A stretch of DNA of 64,000 nt, taken from the NCBI RefSeq assembly GCF_018881795.1, contig NZ_JACVPQ010000001.1:635376-699375 (forward strand). The letters run 5' to 3'. A model generated the notes under the pieces. The model ran no database searches. It was not told the origin of the DNA and saw only the letters and a list, made by a program, of their open reading frames with translations. Shown here in pieces: positions 44,727-53,951 of this stretch. Position numbers and translations under genes: made by a program. This stretch comes from Polynucleobacter sp. MWH-Jannik1A5. GTDB lineage: Bacteria; Pseudomonadota; Gammaproteobacteria; Burkholderiales; Burkholderiaceae. The stretch's first letter is position 1. Each line of letters begins with the position of its first letter.

Positions 44727-46550
44727 CTAATCAAGAGTGGCGCGCTCTTGCATCTGCCACATCTCAGCATATTTCCCATTTACTGCAAGCAACTCCTCGT
44801 GAGTGCCATGCTCCACAATTTGTCCATGATCCATTACCAAAATTTGATCAGCATGAATGATGGTTGAAAGGCGATGGGCAATGATGAGTGTTGTTCGGTT
44901 CTTGGCTAGGCAGAGAAGCTCCTCTTGAAAAGCACGTTCGGTTTTAGAGTCGAGCGCTGAAGTAGCTTCATCAAAAATAAGCATGGCAGGTTTCTTTAAG
45001 AGTGTTCTTGCAATAGCAACCCTTTGCTTTTCACCACCCGATAACTTAAGACCCCGCTCACCAACTTGAGTGTCATAACCCTCAGGCAAGCGCTTAATAA
45101 AGCTATCAATTTGCGCAGCCCTGGCTGCCTCCTGCACCTCTTCAATAGTTGCAGAGGGATTGCCATAGGCTATGTTGTATCCAATCGTGTCATTAAATAA
45201 GACTGTATCTTGCGGCACGATACCAATAGCTTTGCGCAAACTAGCCTGAGTGACATCCTGAATATTTTGACCATCAATCAAAATCTTTCCTGATTGAACA
45301 TCATAGAAACGAAAGAGTAATCTTGCGAGAGTGCTCTTTCCGGCGCCACTTTGACCAACCACTGCTGTAATCGTCCCAGCAGGAATATTGAAGCTCACAT
45401 CGCGGAGAATTTCACGCTTAGCATCATAGTGAAACGATACGTGCTCAAACCGCACGTCTGGGCCACGATCATGATTTTCAATTTGGAGTGTCTTAGCATC
45501 CGGTGAATCCGCTATCTCTTTATCAGTATTGAGCAAAGAAAACATACGATCCATGTCAGTCAATGATTGCTTAATCTCTCGATAAATCACGCCCAAGAAG
45601 TTCAGGGGGATATAGAGCTGAATCATTAAGGTATTCACCAAGACCAAATCGCCCAAAGTCATGGTGCCATTGACTACGCCAACCGTAGCGCGCCAAAGGA
45701 TCAGCATTAAGCCAACTGCAATAATGATTTGCTGACCTAGATTCAATACCGCCAAAGTCTTTTGTGACTTCACCGCAGCCGATTGATAGCGCAGAAGATT
45801 TTCATCGTAACGACTGGCTTCAAAGGCCTCGTTACCAAAGTACTTCACTGTCTCAAAATTTAATAAGGAATCAATCGCCTTTTGATTGGCTTTCGAATCC
45901 ATATCATTCATCGTGCGGCGGAAATGCGTGCGCCACTCAGTAACCACAACTGTGAAAACAATGTAAAGAACTAAGGCAACTAAAGTGATCGCAGCAAACC
46001 AAATATCGTAGGAATAGGCGAGGTAGCCCAAGACCAAGCAAAACTCAATGAGCGTTGGCAGAATGCTATAGAGAGAATAAGAAATCAGTGACTGTATGCC
46101 ACGTGTGCCGCGCTCAATATCTCGACTGACGCCACCAGTCTGACGGGCAAGATGAAAGCTCAGCGCCAAAGAGTGCAAATGCTCAAAAACTTGAAGCGCT
46201 ACTTTACGGACCGCGTTCTGGGTGACCTTAGCAAATAATGCTTCACGAAGTTCTGTAAATACGGATGCAAAAATTCGTAAAAGGCCATAAGCAACAATAA
46301 TGCCTAAGGGAACGACCAGAACTGCTTGTGGTGAATTGACATTGATATTTAAAGAATCAATTAAGTCTTTCAGCACAATTGGTATACCAAGATTGGTAAC
46401 CTTGGCGGCAATCAAACAGCTAAGGGCAATCAAGACCCTAAAGCGATACTCCAAAAGATAAGGGAGCAGGTCGCGAATAACGCGCCAGTCACCGCGCCCC
46501 GCTGTTTTTGAATCTGCGCTACCGTGATGATTTCCCGATGAATGTCTCAT
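44727..46550 (-). CDS. Atm1-type ABC exporter (half transporter)
   Basis: A 607-residue membrane-plus-ATPase protein. Six membrane helices lie between about 37 and 330, with AKVTQNAVRKVALQVFEHLHSLALSFHLARQTGG, the conserved first coupling region of Atm1/HMT1/AtmA. Walker A GQSGAGKSTLARLL is near 395, the signature LSGGEKQRVAIA near 500, and Walker B MLIFDEATSALD near 520. Atm1 relatives export glutathione-bound sulfur or metal species and support Fe-S assembly outside mitochondria or heavy-metal tolerance in bacteria. It works as a homodimer. The N-terminal 20 residues are a polar His/Ser stretch. Confidence 0.88.
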   Translation of the reverse strand: MRHSSGNHHGSADSKTAGRGDWRVIRDLLPYLLEYRFRVLIALSCLIAAKVTNLGIPIVLKDLIDSLNINVNSPQAVLVVPLGIIVAYGLLRIFASVFTELREALFAKVTQNAVRKVALQVFEHLHSLALSFHLARQTGGVSRDIERGTRGIQSLISYSLYSILPTLIEFCLVLGYLAYSYDIWFAAITLVALVLYIVFTVVVTEWRTHFRRTMNDMDSKANQKAIDSLLNFETVKYFGNEAFEASRYDENLLRYQSAAVKSQKTLAVLNLGQQIIIAVGLMLILWRATVGVVNGTMTLGDLVLVNTLMIQLYIPLNFLGVIYREIKQSLTDMDRMFSLLNTDKEIADSPDAKTLQIENHDRGPDVRFEHVSFHYDAKREILRDVSFNIPAGTITAVVGQSGAGKSTLARLLFRFYDVQSGKILIDGQNIQDVTQASLRKAIGIVPQDTVLFNDTIGYNIAYGNPSATIEEVQEAARAAQIDSFIKRLPEGYDTQVGERGLKLSGGEKQRVAIARTLLKKPAMLIFDEATSALDSKTERAFQEELLCLAKNRTTLIIAHRLSTIIHADQILVMDHGQIVEHGTHEELLAVNGKYAEMWQMQERATLD

Positions 46551-46581
46551 CGCTCTATCTTATTCCTTATTCGTGCGGGCT

Positions 46582-47025
46582 TTAGTCTGCTGAAAATAAT
46601 TTGAGAATGGCCTCACCATTGCTGCGAGAGAAACATTTTTTTGCTGCGTCTGCGTAAGGCAGCCACTCATAGGCCACATGCTCTCTAGGGGCTAACTTTA
46701 TTTCAGTATTTTCTGGAACCTCTAGTGAGAACCAGTGCTCAGTATTGCGAGTGACGCCAGGCGCATATCGAAAACGCCACTCCGGATAAATTTCGTATTC
46801 AATCTGATGGTGCATATTTTGTAACGCAGCTTTTGGCAAGAGATCTACGGCAACGCCCGTCTCTTCAAAAACCTCGCGGGCAGCTGCTAATGCAAGATTC
46901 TCTTCGGGCGCATCAAGACTTCCAGTAACGGATTGCCAAAATCCAACGCGATCTGCTCGCTCTATCAACAAAACATCCCTATTTGATTTGTAGATAACTA
47001 CTAAAACCGAAATAGGGATTTTCAA
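46582..47025 (-). CDS. nudB: Dihydroneopterin triphosphate diphosphatase
   Basis: A 147-residue Nudix hydrolase. The Nudix box G-x5-E-x7-REVFEETG is seen at about 36-58 (GSLDAPEENLALAAAREVFEE, then TG). KIPISVLVVIYK at the start and HWFSLEVPE around 90 match NudB, the folate-pathway enzyme removing pyrophosphate from dihydroneopterin triphosphate. It follows aspS by 21 bp, the neighbourhood in which nudB is also found in E. coli, which supports the specific call. Confidence 0.88.
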   Translation of the reverse strand: MKIPISVLVVIYKSNRDVLLIERADRVGFWQSVTGSLDAPEENLALAAAREVFEETGVAVDLLPKAALQNMHHQIEYEIYPEWRFRYAPGVTRNTEHWFSLEVPENTEIKLAPREHVAYEWLPYADAAKKCFSRSNGEAILKLFSAD

Positions 47026-47046
47026 GAGAGCACTACTTAAATTGTT

Positions 47047-48846
47047 TTAAGCAGTCGGCGCTGCTTGGCGCAAACGAATGTGTAACTCACGTAACTGACG
47101 CTCATCAACTGGACTAGGGGCTTGAGTTAATAAGCACTGCGCACGCTGAGTCTTAGGGAAAGCAATCACATCACGAATGGATTCTGCGCCAGTCATCATG
47201 GTCACAATACGATCCAAACCAAATGCAATACCGCCGTGTGGAGGAGCACCATACTGGAGAGCATCCAACAAGAAGCCAAACTTAGCTTGAGCTTCTTCCG
47301 CATCAATCTTCAATGCACGGAATACCTGGCTTTGAACAGCCTCTTGGTGAATACGTACAGAACCACCACCAATTTCGCTACCGTTCAACACCATGTCATA
47401 AGCCTTAGCTAAGCACTTACCTGGATCAGACTCCAAGTACTTCATATGCTCATCTTTAGGGCTGGTGAACGGATGATGGCAAGCAACCCAGCGCGCTTCA
47501 CCTTCATCGTAATCAAACATTGGGAAATCCACTACCCACAATGGCTTCCAACCTTCAGTAAATAGTCCATGCGCTTTACCCCAAGCAGATTGCCCAATAC
47601 GCAGACGTAAATTACCGATTGCATCGTTTACTACTTTTTCTTTATCGGCACCGAAGAAAATGATATCGCCGTCTTTTGCGCCAGTGCGCTTCAAGATGCC
47701 TTCAATCGCTGCATCGTGCAAATTCTTGACGATTGGAGATTGCAAACCGTTGCGGCCCTCAGCAACAGAATTGACCTTAATCCATGCCAAGCCTTTAGCG
47801 CCGTAGATGCTCACGAACTGGGTGTAGTCATCAATTTCACTACGGCTAATTTCAGCACCGCCAGGAACACACAAGCCCACTACGCGGCCGCCAACCTGGT
47901 TCGCTGCGCCTGAGAACACTTTGAAATCAACGTCTTTCATCAAATCCGTCATTTCAGTGAACTCAAAGTTCACACGCAAATCCGGCTTATCGGAGCCAAA
48001 ACGCGCCATACCTTCTGAATAAGGCATTGTTGGGAATGGGTTCGGCAACTCGACATTCATTGTCTTCTTGAAAATATGACGAATCATGTTTTCAAACAAA
48101 TCACGAATTTCTAACTCGCTCAAGAAAGCAGTTTCACAGTCGATCTGTGTAAATTCAGGCTGACGATCTGCGCGTAAGTCTTCATCACGGAAGCACTTTG
48201 TAATTTGATAGTAACGATCAAAGCCAGCCACCATTAACAACTGCTTAAACAATTGAGGAGACTGTGGCAATGCAAAGAACTGACCATCATGTACACGTGA
48301 TGGAACTAAATAATCACGCGCGCCTTCTGGTGTGCTCTTAGTCAGCATTGGTGTTTCGATATCGATGAATCCTGCGTCATCCAAATAACGACGGCACTCC
48401 ATCGCAACGTTGTAACGCAAACGCAAATTCTTTTGCATTTGTGGGCGACGCAAATCCAATACACGATGAGTCAATCGAGTTGTCTCAGATAAATTCTCAT
48501 CATCGATCTGGAATGGTGGTGTTACAGAAGCATTCAAAATTACCAGGCTATGGCAAAGGATTTCTACTTTTCCACTTACCAAATCTACATTCTCAGTACC
48601 TGCAGGACGTGCACGTACAAGGCCTTTAATTTGAATACAGAACTCGCTACGCACTTGCTCAGCAAGCGCAAACATCTCTGGGCGGTCTGGATCGCAAACT
48701 ACTTGCACAAAACCCTCGCGGTCACGCAAGTCAATAAAGATCACGCCTCCGTGGTCACGGCGACGATTCACCCAACCAGAAAGAGTGACTTCTTGACCAA
48801 TAAGTGAATCGGTTACCTGGCCGCAGGTATGGCTTCGCATCGACAT
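47047..48846 (-). CDS. aspS: Aspartate--tRNA ligase
   Basis: A 599-residue class IIb synthetase. An N-terminal OB anticodon-binding domain ([32 protein letters not shown]) is followed by class II motifs: [47 protein letters not shown] (motif 2), and [28 protein letters not shown] (motif 3). A GAD insertion domain at about 300-410 marks the bacterial type. In organisms without AsnRS it also charges tRNA-Asn for GatCAB; that was not decidable here. nudB follows. Confidence 0.96.
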   Translation of the reverse strand: MSMRSHTCGQVTDSLIGQEVTLSGWVNRRRDHGGVIFIDLRDREGFVQVVCDPDRPEMFALAEQVRSEFCIQIKGLVRARPAGTENVDLVSGKVEILCHSLVILNASVTPPFQIDDENLSETTRLTHRVLDLRRPQMQKNLRLRYNVAMECRRYLDDAGFIDIETPMLTKSTPEGARDYLVPSRVHDGQFFALPQSPQLFKQLLMVAGFDRYYQITKCFRDEDLRADRQPEFTQIDCETAFLSELEIRDLFENMIRHIFKKTMNVELPNPFPTMPYSEGMARFGSDKPDLRVNFEFTEMTDLMKDVDFKVFSGAANQVGGRVVGLCVPGGAEISRSEIDDYTQFVSIYGAKGLAWIKVNSVAEGRNGLQSPIVKNLHDAAIEGILKRTGAKDGDIIFFGADKEKVVNDAIGNLRLRIGQSAWGKAHGLFTEGWKPLWVVDFPMFDYDEGEARWVACHHPFTSPKDEHMKYLESDPGKCLAKAYDMVLNGSEIGGGSVRIHQEAVQSQVFRALKIDAEEAQAKFGFLLDALQYGAPPHGGIAFGLDRIVTMMTGAESIRDVIAFPKTQRAQCLLTQAPSPVDERQLRELHIRLRQAAPTA

Positions 48847-48862
48847 AACAATTTCCTATAAA

Positions 48863-49516
48863 TCAAAAATGGTGTGGCAACTGGGTTGCAGTTAAGCCAC
48901 TTGAACTATTGGGGGGAACCGAACCCATTGAAACAATATGTTTCAATGCCTCTTCCACACTCATCTCCAATTCAATCGTTTGTGCTCGAGGCACGATCAT
49001 GAAAAAACCAGAGGTAGGGTTAGGGGTTGTTGGTAAAAATACGTTGACGTAATCTTCACCTAATTTTGCAGTCACTTCCTTTGCAGGAGTGCCTGTTTGA
49101 AAAGCAATCACCCACGAATCTGCATGGGGATAACGAATTAAGAGCGCCTTACTAAAAGCCTGGCCACTCCCTGAAAACAAAGTAGAGGAAACCTGTTGAA
49201 CGCTTGAGTAAATAGAACGAACAATTGGAATGCGATTGATCTGCTTGTTCCACATCCGAATCCACCACTGACCAGCAAAACTAATTGCCAGTAGACCAGT
49301 GGCCATAATCACTGCGATCACAATCAAAATACCAACACCAGGCAATTCGCGGAAATGTTGCAAATCTCCGGCAAATTGACGTGGGAATACGGCAATGATG
49401 GCGTGCATGACGGAACCGAATACGCCGTCGAGCAGACCCAAGCCCCAAGCAATCACCCAGATGGTGATCGACAATGGTGCCCAAACGAGGATGCCTGCGA
49501 TAAAGTATTTTTTCAT
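48863..49516 (-). CDS. DUF502 domain-containing membrane protein
   Basis: A 217-residue protein of the DUF502 family. Two membrane helices lie at about 5-28 (FIAGILVWAPLSITIWVIAWGLGLL) and 60-83 (GVGILIVIAVIMATGLLAISFAG). A soluble domain follows, with RIPIVRSIYSSVQQVSSTLFSG, YPHADSWVIAFQTGT and VFLPTTPNPTSGFFMIVP. The family is widespread next to aspS in betaproteobacteria, and its molecular role is unknown. The C-terminal 15 residues are a polar tail. It is 50 bp from ubiB upstream and 16 bp from aspS downstream. Confidence 0.9.
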   Translation of the reverse strand: MKKYFIAGILVWAPLSITIWVIAWGLGLLDGVFGSVMHAIIAVFPRQFAGDLQHFRELPGVGILIVIAVIMATGLLAISFAGQWWIRMWNKQINRIPIVRSIYSSVQQVSSTLFSGSGQAFSKALLIRYPHADSWVIAFQTGTPAKEVTAKLGEDYVNVFLPTTPNPTSGFFMIVPRAQTIELEMSVEEALKHIVSMGSVPPNSSSGLTATQLPHHF

Positions 49517-49566
49517 GTTCTGCCTAACCCGCTATTTTAGCGGGTTAGCAGCCGATGATGGGTAGA

Positions 49567-51153
49567 CTAATAAAAGCCTAGGCTGATGATCAAAATTCCG
49601 GCTAAAAAGCCGCCGGCAAAGAGCAAAGCGCCTGCCAGCAGGCGATGGGTGCGCCTTTCTTCAAGTAAAAGGGCCTTTAAAACCTCAATTTCGCCATTTT
49701 GGTCTTTTGCAGGAACCCGAGCCTGAGCCAAGCTATCCGCTATCAAGCGAGGCAATGTAGGCAAAATTTTGGCCCAAGTAGGCGCTTCTTCCTTCAATCC
49801 ATCTAACAAACCACGCCATCCCAATTGTTTACTAACCCATTTCTCCAGAATCGGCTTGGCTGTTTTCCAAAGGTCTAGGTCTGGGTCAAGTTGGCGGGCC
49901 AACCCCTCCACATTCAAGAGCGTTTTTTGCAATAAGGTGAGTTGCGGCTGAATTTCCACTTTAAAGCGGCGTGATGTTTGGAACAAACGCATCAACACAA
50001 TGCCCAAGGAAATTTCTTTTAGCGGACGATCAAAGTATGGCTCACATACAGAACGAACCGCGCCCTCTAACTCTTCAACGCGAGTATTAGCAGGAACCCA
50101 ACCCGACTCAATATGCAACTCAGCAACACGTCGGTAGTCGCGATTAAAGAATGCCAAGAAGTTAAGTGCTAAATAATTTTTATCGGATTCGCTTAGAGCG
50201 CCAACAATTCCAAAATCAAGCGAAATGAAGCGGCCAAATGTTTCTGGCTCCAAGCTAATCATGATGTTGCCAGGGTGCATATCTGCATGGAAGAATCCAT
50301 ACTCAAATACTTGAGTAAAGAATATCTCTACGCCATCGGACGCCAGCTTTTTAAAGTCAACACCAGCCTCTTGGAGTGCTGTAGTTTTTCCAATGGAGAT
50401 GCCATACATTCTCTCCATCACAATGACATTGGTATGACAAAGATCCCAATACATCTCAGGAATCATCAGCTTTTGAGAATCTGCAAACTGTCTACGTAAC
50501 TGGCTCGCATTGGCCGCCTCACGCATGAGATCTAGCTCATCATGCAAATACGTATCAAACTCTGCCACATTCTCACGCGGCTTTAAACGACGACCATCTT
50601 CAGAACTTTTTTCAATGACCTTGGCAAGGTCGTACATTAAGGCTAGATCACCATTAATCACCGGCAAGATACCAGGGCGAAGTACTTTAATAGCTACCGC
50701 ACGACCTTCCCACTCAGGATGTTTTTCTGTGCCACGTAATATCCCAAAGTGCACTTGCGCCACTGAGGCACTGGCAACTGGAGTTGCATCAAAACTAATA
50801 AATACTTCCTCAATCGGCTGACCTAAATCTTTCTCAATTAAGCGACGAGATTCTTCATTAGAAAAAGGTGGAACTTGATCTTGCAGCTTAGCTAACTCAT
50901 TAGCAATATCTTCCGGCAAAAGATCACGACGTGTAGAAAGCACTTGACCAAACTTCACAAATATTGGGCCTAGTGCTTCTAGCGTTAATCGGATACGTTC
51001 ACCTCTAGGCAAATGCGTACCGGGAGAAATCCAACAAAGCATGGTTAAGAAACCACGACGAATACCTGGCCGCAAAAGATCACGGAGTAGAGGCAATAAG
51101 CCATAGCGCCAAGCGGTAAAAAAGATGAAGTAAAGACGAGCAATGCGACGCAC
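49567..51153 (-). CDS. ubiB: Ubiquinone biosynthesis kinase-like protein UbiB
   Basis: A 528-residue atypical kinase/ATPase. [19 protein letters not shown] holds the KxGQ motif, [11 protein letters not shown] the alanine-rich nucleotide loop, and [13 protein letters not shown] with [12 protein letters not shown] the catalytic and metal-binding Asp/Asn. Two C-terminal membrane helices lie at about 499-526. UbiB uses ATPase activity to help extract or shape hydrophobic quinone precursors for the soluble Ubi complex. ubiJ ends three bases upstream, so the two are coupled. Confidence 0.95.
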   Translation of the reverse strand: MRRIARLYFIFFTAWRYGLLPLLRDLLRPGIRRGFLTMLCWISPGTHLPRGERIRLTLEALGPIFVKFGQVLSTRRDLLPEDIANELAKLQDQVPPFSNEESRRLIEKDLGQPIEEVFISFDATPVASASVAQVHFGILRGTEKHPEWEGRAVAIKVLRPGILPVINGDLALMYDLAKVIEKSSEDGRRLKPRENVAEFDTYLHDELDLMREAANASQLRRQFADSQKLMIPEMYWDLCHTNVIVMERMYGISIGKTTALQEAGVDFKKLASDGVEIFFTQVFEYGFFHADMHPGNIMISLEPETFGRFISLDFGIVGALSESDKNYLALNFLAFFNRDYRRVAELHIESGWVPANTRVEELEGAVRSVCEPYFDRPLKEISLGIVLMRLFQTSRRFKVEIQPQLTLLQKTLLNVEGLARQLDPDLDLWKTAKPILEKWVSKQLGWRGLLDGLKEEAPTWAKILPTLPRLIADSLAQARVPAKDQNGEIEVLKALLLEERRTHRLLAGALLFAGGFLAGILIISLGFY

Positions 51154-51155
51154 GA

Positions 51156-51776
51156 TTATTTTGCCTTTTGCTCTAAGAGTTGAATGCGCTTTTCCATGCG
51201 ATCTACAGATTCGCGTAATTCACTTAATTCAGATTTACGAACCATAAAGTCTCGTTTATTTAAAAGCACTTTTTTTTCTTCACTAACATACTCCACCATA
51301 TTGTCCAGCAAGTCGCCGGCTGCAGAGCGGGTGGCAGAAACAAACTTTTTGCCTTGTCTAACTGCAAAGTTTGCTGGGGCATCACCCACCAAACGTGCCA
51401 AATCTTCCTCGTATTCCCAACGCAACTGCCCAGCAAGACGGCCCAATAATTGGGCTAAGTCAGCATCACCGGTAATTTTGACCGCCTTAAAAGCCTGCTC
51501 TCGCAAGGAACCAGTGCTGCCAGTTAAATCGCTCAATGCCTTCGAGGAAACCTCTAAGGTAAGCGCTGGAACATCAATCTCTTTTAAGCTAGTCAGCAAT
51601 CCATCTGGCTTTATCTCAAAACACAGGTCACCCAGTGGAAGCTGCAACAAAATAGTTTTATTGGCATGGCGGGCCAACTCAGCGCTAGCCCAAGGCTCAC
51701 TTCCTAAAACATGGTTTATTCCTCGGCAGGCAGCGCCAGAGGCAATCGTGTGGGTAGTTGAGAAATGTGTGTTCAT
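51156..51776 (-). CDS. ubiJ: UbiJ-like SCP2 domain accessory factor
   Basis: A 206-residue protein. An SCP2 lipid-binding domain spans about 12-115 ([79 protein letters not shown]). A C-terminal coiled coil ends in [21 protein letters not shown]. UbiJ scaffolds the ubiquinone hydroxylation complex with UbiK. Start chosen at MNTHFSTTH (ATG 51774-51776). No ribosome site is seen there, and a terminator hairpin ends only nine bases upstream. A longer frame reads through that hairpin into the Tim44-like gene and is less likely. Confidence 0.8.
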   Translation of the reverse strand: MNTHFSTTHTIASGAACRGINHVLGSEPWASAELARHANKTILLQLPLGDLCFEIKPDGLLTSLKEIDVPALTLEVSSKALSDLTGSTGSLREQAFKAVKITGDADLAQLLGRLAGQLRWEYEEDLARLVGDAPANFAVRQGKKFVSATRSAAGDLLDNMVEYVSEEKKVLLNKRDFMVRKSELSELRESVDRMEKRIQLLEQKAK

Positions 51777-51782
51777 AAGTGT

Positions 51783-51808
51783 AAAAAACCCGCACAAGTG
51801 CGGGTTTT
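51783..51808 (-). terminator. Strong terminator between the Tim44-like gene and ubiJ
   Basis: Eleven-base arms AAAACCCGCAC and GTGCGGGTTTT around a two-base AA gap, with six T on the minus strand. It lies 22 bp after the Tim44-like stop and 9 bp before the ubiJ ATG. It should separate the units or act as an attenuator. Confidence 0.8.
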
Positions 51809-51829
51809 CCGACGGCGAGTACCTAAAGC

Positions 51830-52741
51830 TTAAACTAACTGAGAGATGCCCGCTAGTACCCATCCGCCAGGACCCTCTACTGGCTTACTTAAATTCCAAA
51901 TTTCCGAGAAGTCACTCGCTGGCGCGCCCTGTTGCTCACGAATCATGCCGCTGAACTGCACGCTACAGAAATAATGACCGTCGGCTGTCTCAATTCCCAG
52001 CAATTGGGCATTGATCGTTACGACATCTGTTTGATTGCTTGCGTCAGTGCGGCCCGCTAAATCCTGTTGAATAGTGGCAAACATTTCTGGAGTAGTAAAT
52101 TCGCGCAAAGAAGCAAGATCACCTTGATCCCATGCTTTTTGCAAGGTTGCAAAATATTGTTTTGCATTCTCCAAGAATGTTTGTTGATCAAACCCAGGAG
52201 GCAAAGTTGATTGAAATGGCTCAGGCTCAACGCTAACGCCGCCAAAAGCATTTGCAGCAGGAGTAAAAGCTGGCTCCTGTCTTGGCGTCTGATCTAGACC
52301 AGTACGCTGCATTCCATTAGAGGAAAGATTAGGGCTTTGACCTGCACTAGACATTTTTGGCATGAGCTTGCGCATTACAAACATAATCGCAAAGCCTGCC
52401 AAAACAGCAATCAGCAAACCAGTGATTAAAGAAGAAGCCGCCTCACCCAAACCAAAATGTGACAAAAGGTAACCAATACCCAAACCTGCAGCTAAGCCAC
52501 CCAAAATGCCACCCATGCCACCAAAACGACTAGGCGCAGGAGCTTGTGGAGCTGGGGCAGGTGCAGCAGGCTGCGCTTGCTGTGCAGGTTTTTGTACTGG
52601 CGCAGCTTGCTTTTGAATTGGCGCACTTGGGGCTCTGCCTACGCTCTTGCCGCCACCTAAACGAGCGGCATCCACATGACCCACTGTTGCGAAAATTAAA
52701 GTCAGACTTAATAGAGTTGCTTTAAAAAAATGTTTATTCAT
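51830..52741 (-). CDS. Tim44-like domain protein
   Basis: A 303-residue exported protein. A signal peptide (MNKHFFKATLLSLTLIFATV, then GHVDA) is followed by a Pro/Ala/Gln-rich linker (about 40-70) and a glycine-rich stretch (RFGGMGGILGGLAAGLGIGYLL). One membrane helix follows at about 108-124. A C-terminal Tim44 domain holds FLENAKQYFATLQKAWDQGDLASLREFTTPEMFATI and the FCSVQFSGMIREQQG strand. Tim44 domains bind lipids or membranes. The bacterial role is unclear. Its place between ubiE and ubiJ recurs in Burkholderiales and hints at lipid handling near quinone synthesis. Confidence 0.85.
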   Translation of the reverse strand: MNKHFFKATLLSLTLIFATVGHVDAARLGGGKSVGRAPSAPIQKQAAPVQKPAQQAQPAAPAPAPQAPAPSRFGGMGGILGGLAAGLGIGYLLSHFGLGEAASSLITGLLIAVLAGFAIMFVMRKLMPKMSSAGQSPNLSSNGMQRTGLDQTPRQEPAFTPAANAFGGVSVEPEPFQSTLPPGFDQQTFLENAKQYFATLQKAWDQGDLASLREFTTPEMFATIQQDLAGRTDASNQTDVVTINAQLLGIETADGHYFCSVQFSGMIREQQGAPASDFSEIWNLSKPVEGPGGWVLAGISQLV

Positions 52742-52809
52742 TACTTTGTACTCCCTCTTATAACCGCTAAATTTCTTTAGTTTTTAAGACTTTAAAAACT
52801 ATACAACCA

Positions 52810-53553
52810 TCAGTATTTAATACCAATATGTAGGGCAACGATACCCCCAGTCATCCTATGGGTTTCCACTTCATCAAAACCCACTCCTAACATCATTTCT
52901 TTGAGGGTTTGGGCATCTGGATGCATGCGAATGGATTCCGCCAAATAGCGATAGCTCTCTGAATCTTGAGCAATCTTCTCACCCAACCATGGCAAAACCT
53001 TAAAAGAATAGGTGTCATATACCGGCTGCAAAAAGGCATCTGGCTTAGAAAACTCCAATACCAATACACGGCCACCCGGCTTTATTACCCGATGCATTTC
53101 ACCCAATGCAACTTCCTTATGCGTCATATTGCGCAAACCAAAGGCGACAGTCACCACATCAAAATGATTATTGGGAAATGGAATCTTTTCCGCATCAAAC
53201 TGCACACAAGGCAAAGCCATTCCGCGATCCAGGAGTCGATCGCGACCAACTCCTAACATAGAGGCATTAATGTCGCTTAGCCAAACTTGAGCATCGGGGT
53301 TGCGACCCCAGTCAGCTGCTTTTGCAAATGCAGCAGCTAAGTCGCCAGTACCGCCAGCGATATCTAGCACTTTTTGACCAGGACGAATATTTGCCCTGGC
53401 AATCGTTATTTTTTTCCAAACACGATGTAAACCGAATGACATGAGGTCATTCATCACATCGTATTTACTAGCTACCGAATGAAATACTTCAGCGACCTTA
53501 CCGGCCTTTTCGGCTTCGTCAACGCTTTGATAACCAAAATGCGTTTTACTCAT
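52810..53553 (-). CDS. ubiE: Demethylmenaquinone/ubiquinone C-methyltransferase
   Basis: A 247-residue SAM methyltransferase. [25 protein letters not shown] at the start, [19 protein letters not shown] (SAM motif I), [18 protein letters not shown] (motif II), [38 protein letters not shown] and the C-terminal [15 protein letters not shown] are UbiE signatures. It methylates the benzoquinone ring at C2. I start at MSKTHFGYQ (ATG 53551-53553), which overlaps the DUF971 stop by one base (TAATG). Confidence 0.96.
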   Translation of the reverse strand: MSKTHFGYQSVDEAEKAGKVAEVFHSVASKYDVMNDLMSFGLHRVWKKITIARANIRPGQKVLDIAGGTGDLAAAFAKAADWGRNPDAQVWLSDINASMLGVGRDRLLDRGMALPCVQFDAEKIPFPNNHFDVVTVAFGLRNMTHKEVALGEMHRVIKPGGRVLVLEFSKPDAFLQPVYDTYSFKVLPWLGEKIAQDSESYRYLAESIRMHPDAQTLKEMMLGVGFDEVETHRMTGGIVALHIGIKY

Positions 53554-53951
53554 TAATGACTTCCACAAGAATGGCCGCCTGCCTGACCAGCTTGCGCCAT
53601 AGGCGCATCACGATCAAGACCTGCAGCAGCCAATTTACCCAAATGCTCTTTCCATAATTGCTCTTGGTTTTCGCACAAGAAATATAAAAAATCCCATGAA
53701 TACAAACCTGAGTCATGCCCATCAGAAAAACTCGGCTTGAGGGCGTAGTGACCAACGGGCTCGATGTTTGCAATCAATACGTCACGCTTTCCAGTCTGCA
53801 ATGTTTCTTGTCCAGGCCCATGACCTTGAACCTCAGCAGAGGGGGATAGCACTCTTAGAAACTCAAAAGGTAGTTTGTAGATCTGGCCGTTCTCGTACGA
53901 GAGCTCTAATACTTTGGACTGTTGATGCACAACAATATTACTTGGAATCAT
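53553..53951 (-). CDS. DUF971 (GBBH-like N-terminal) domain protein
   Basis: A 132-residue protein of the DUF971 family, which resembles the N-terminal domain of gamma-butyrobetaine hydroxylase. Seen: [64 protein letters not shown]. The C-terminal tail GGHSCGSH, rich in His and Cys, could bind a metal. The family is associated with ubiquinone and iron-sulfur contexts but has no settled function. It joins the big FAD dehydrogenase (one-base overlap) and ubiE, so all three may be co-transcribed. Confidence 0.88.
   Translation of the reverse strand: MIPSNIVVHQQSKVLELSYENGQIYKLPFEFLRVLSPSAEVQGHGPGQETLQTGKRDVLIANIEPVGHYALKPSFSDGHDSGLYSWDFLYFLCENQEQLWKEHLGKLAAAGLDRDAPMAQAGQAGGHSCGSH

Noticed and set aside
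51184..51954. A 256-codon open frame on the plus strand across ubiJ and the Tim44-like end
   Set aside because: It is antisense to a gene with clear SCP2 and coiled-coil features and runs through a terminator. Its product is Ser/Arg/Ala-rich with no family look.
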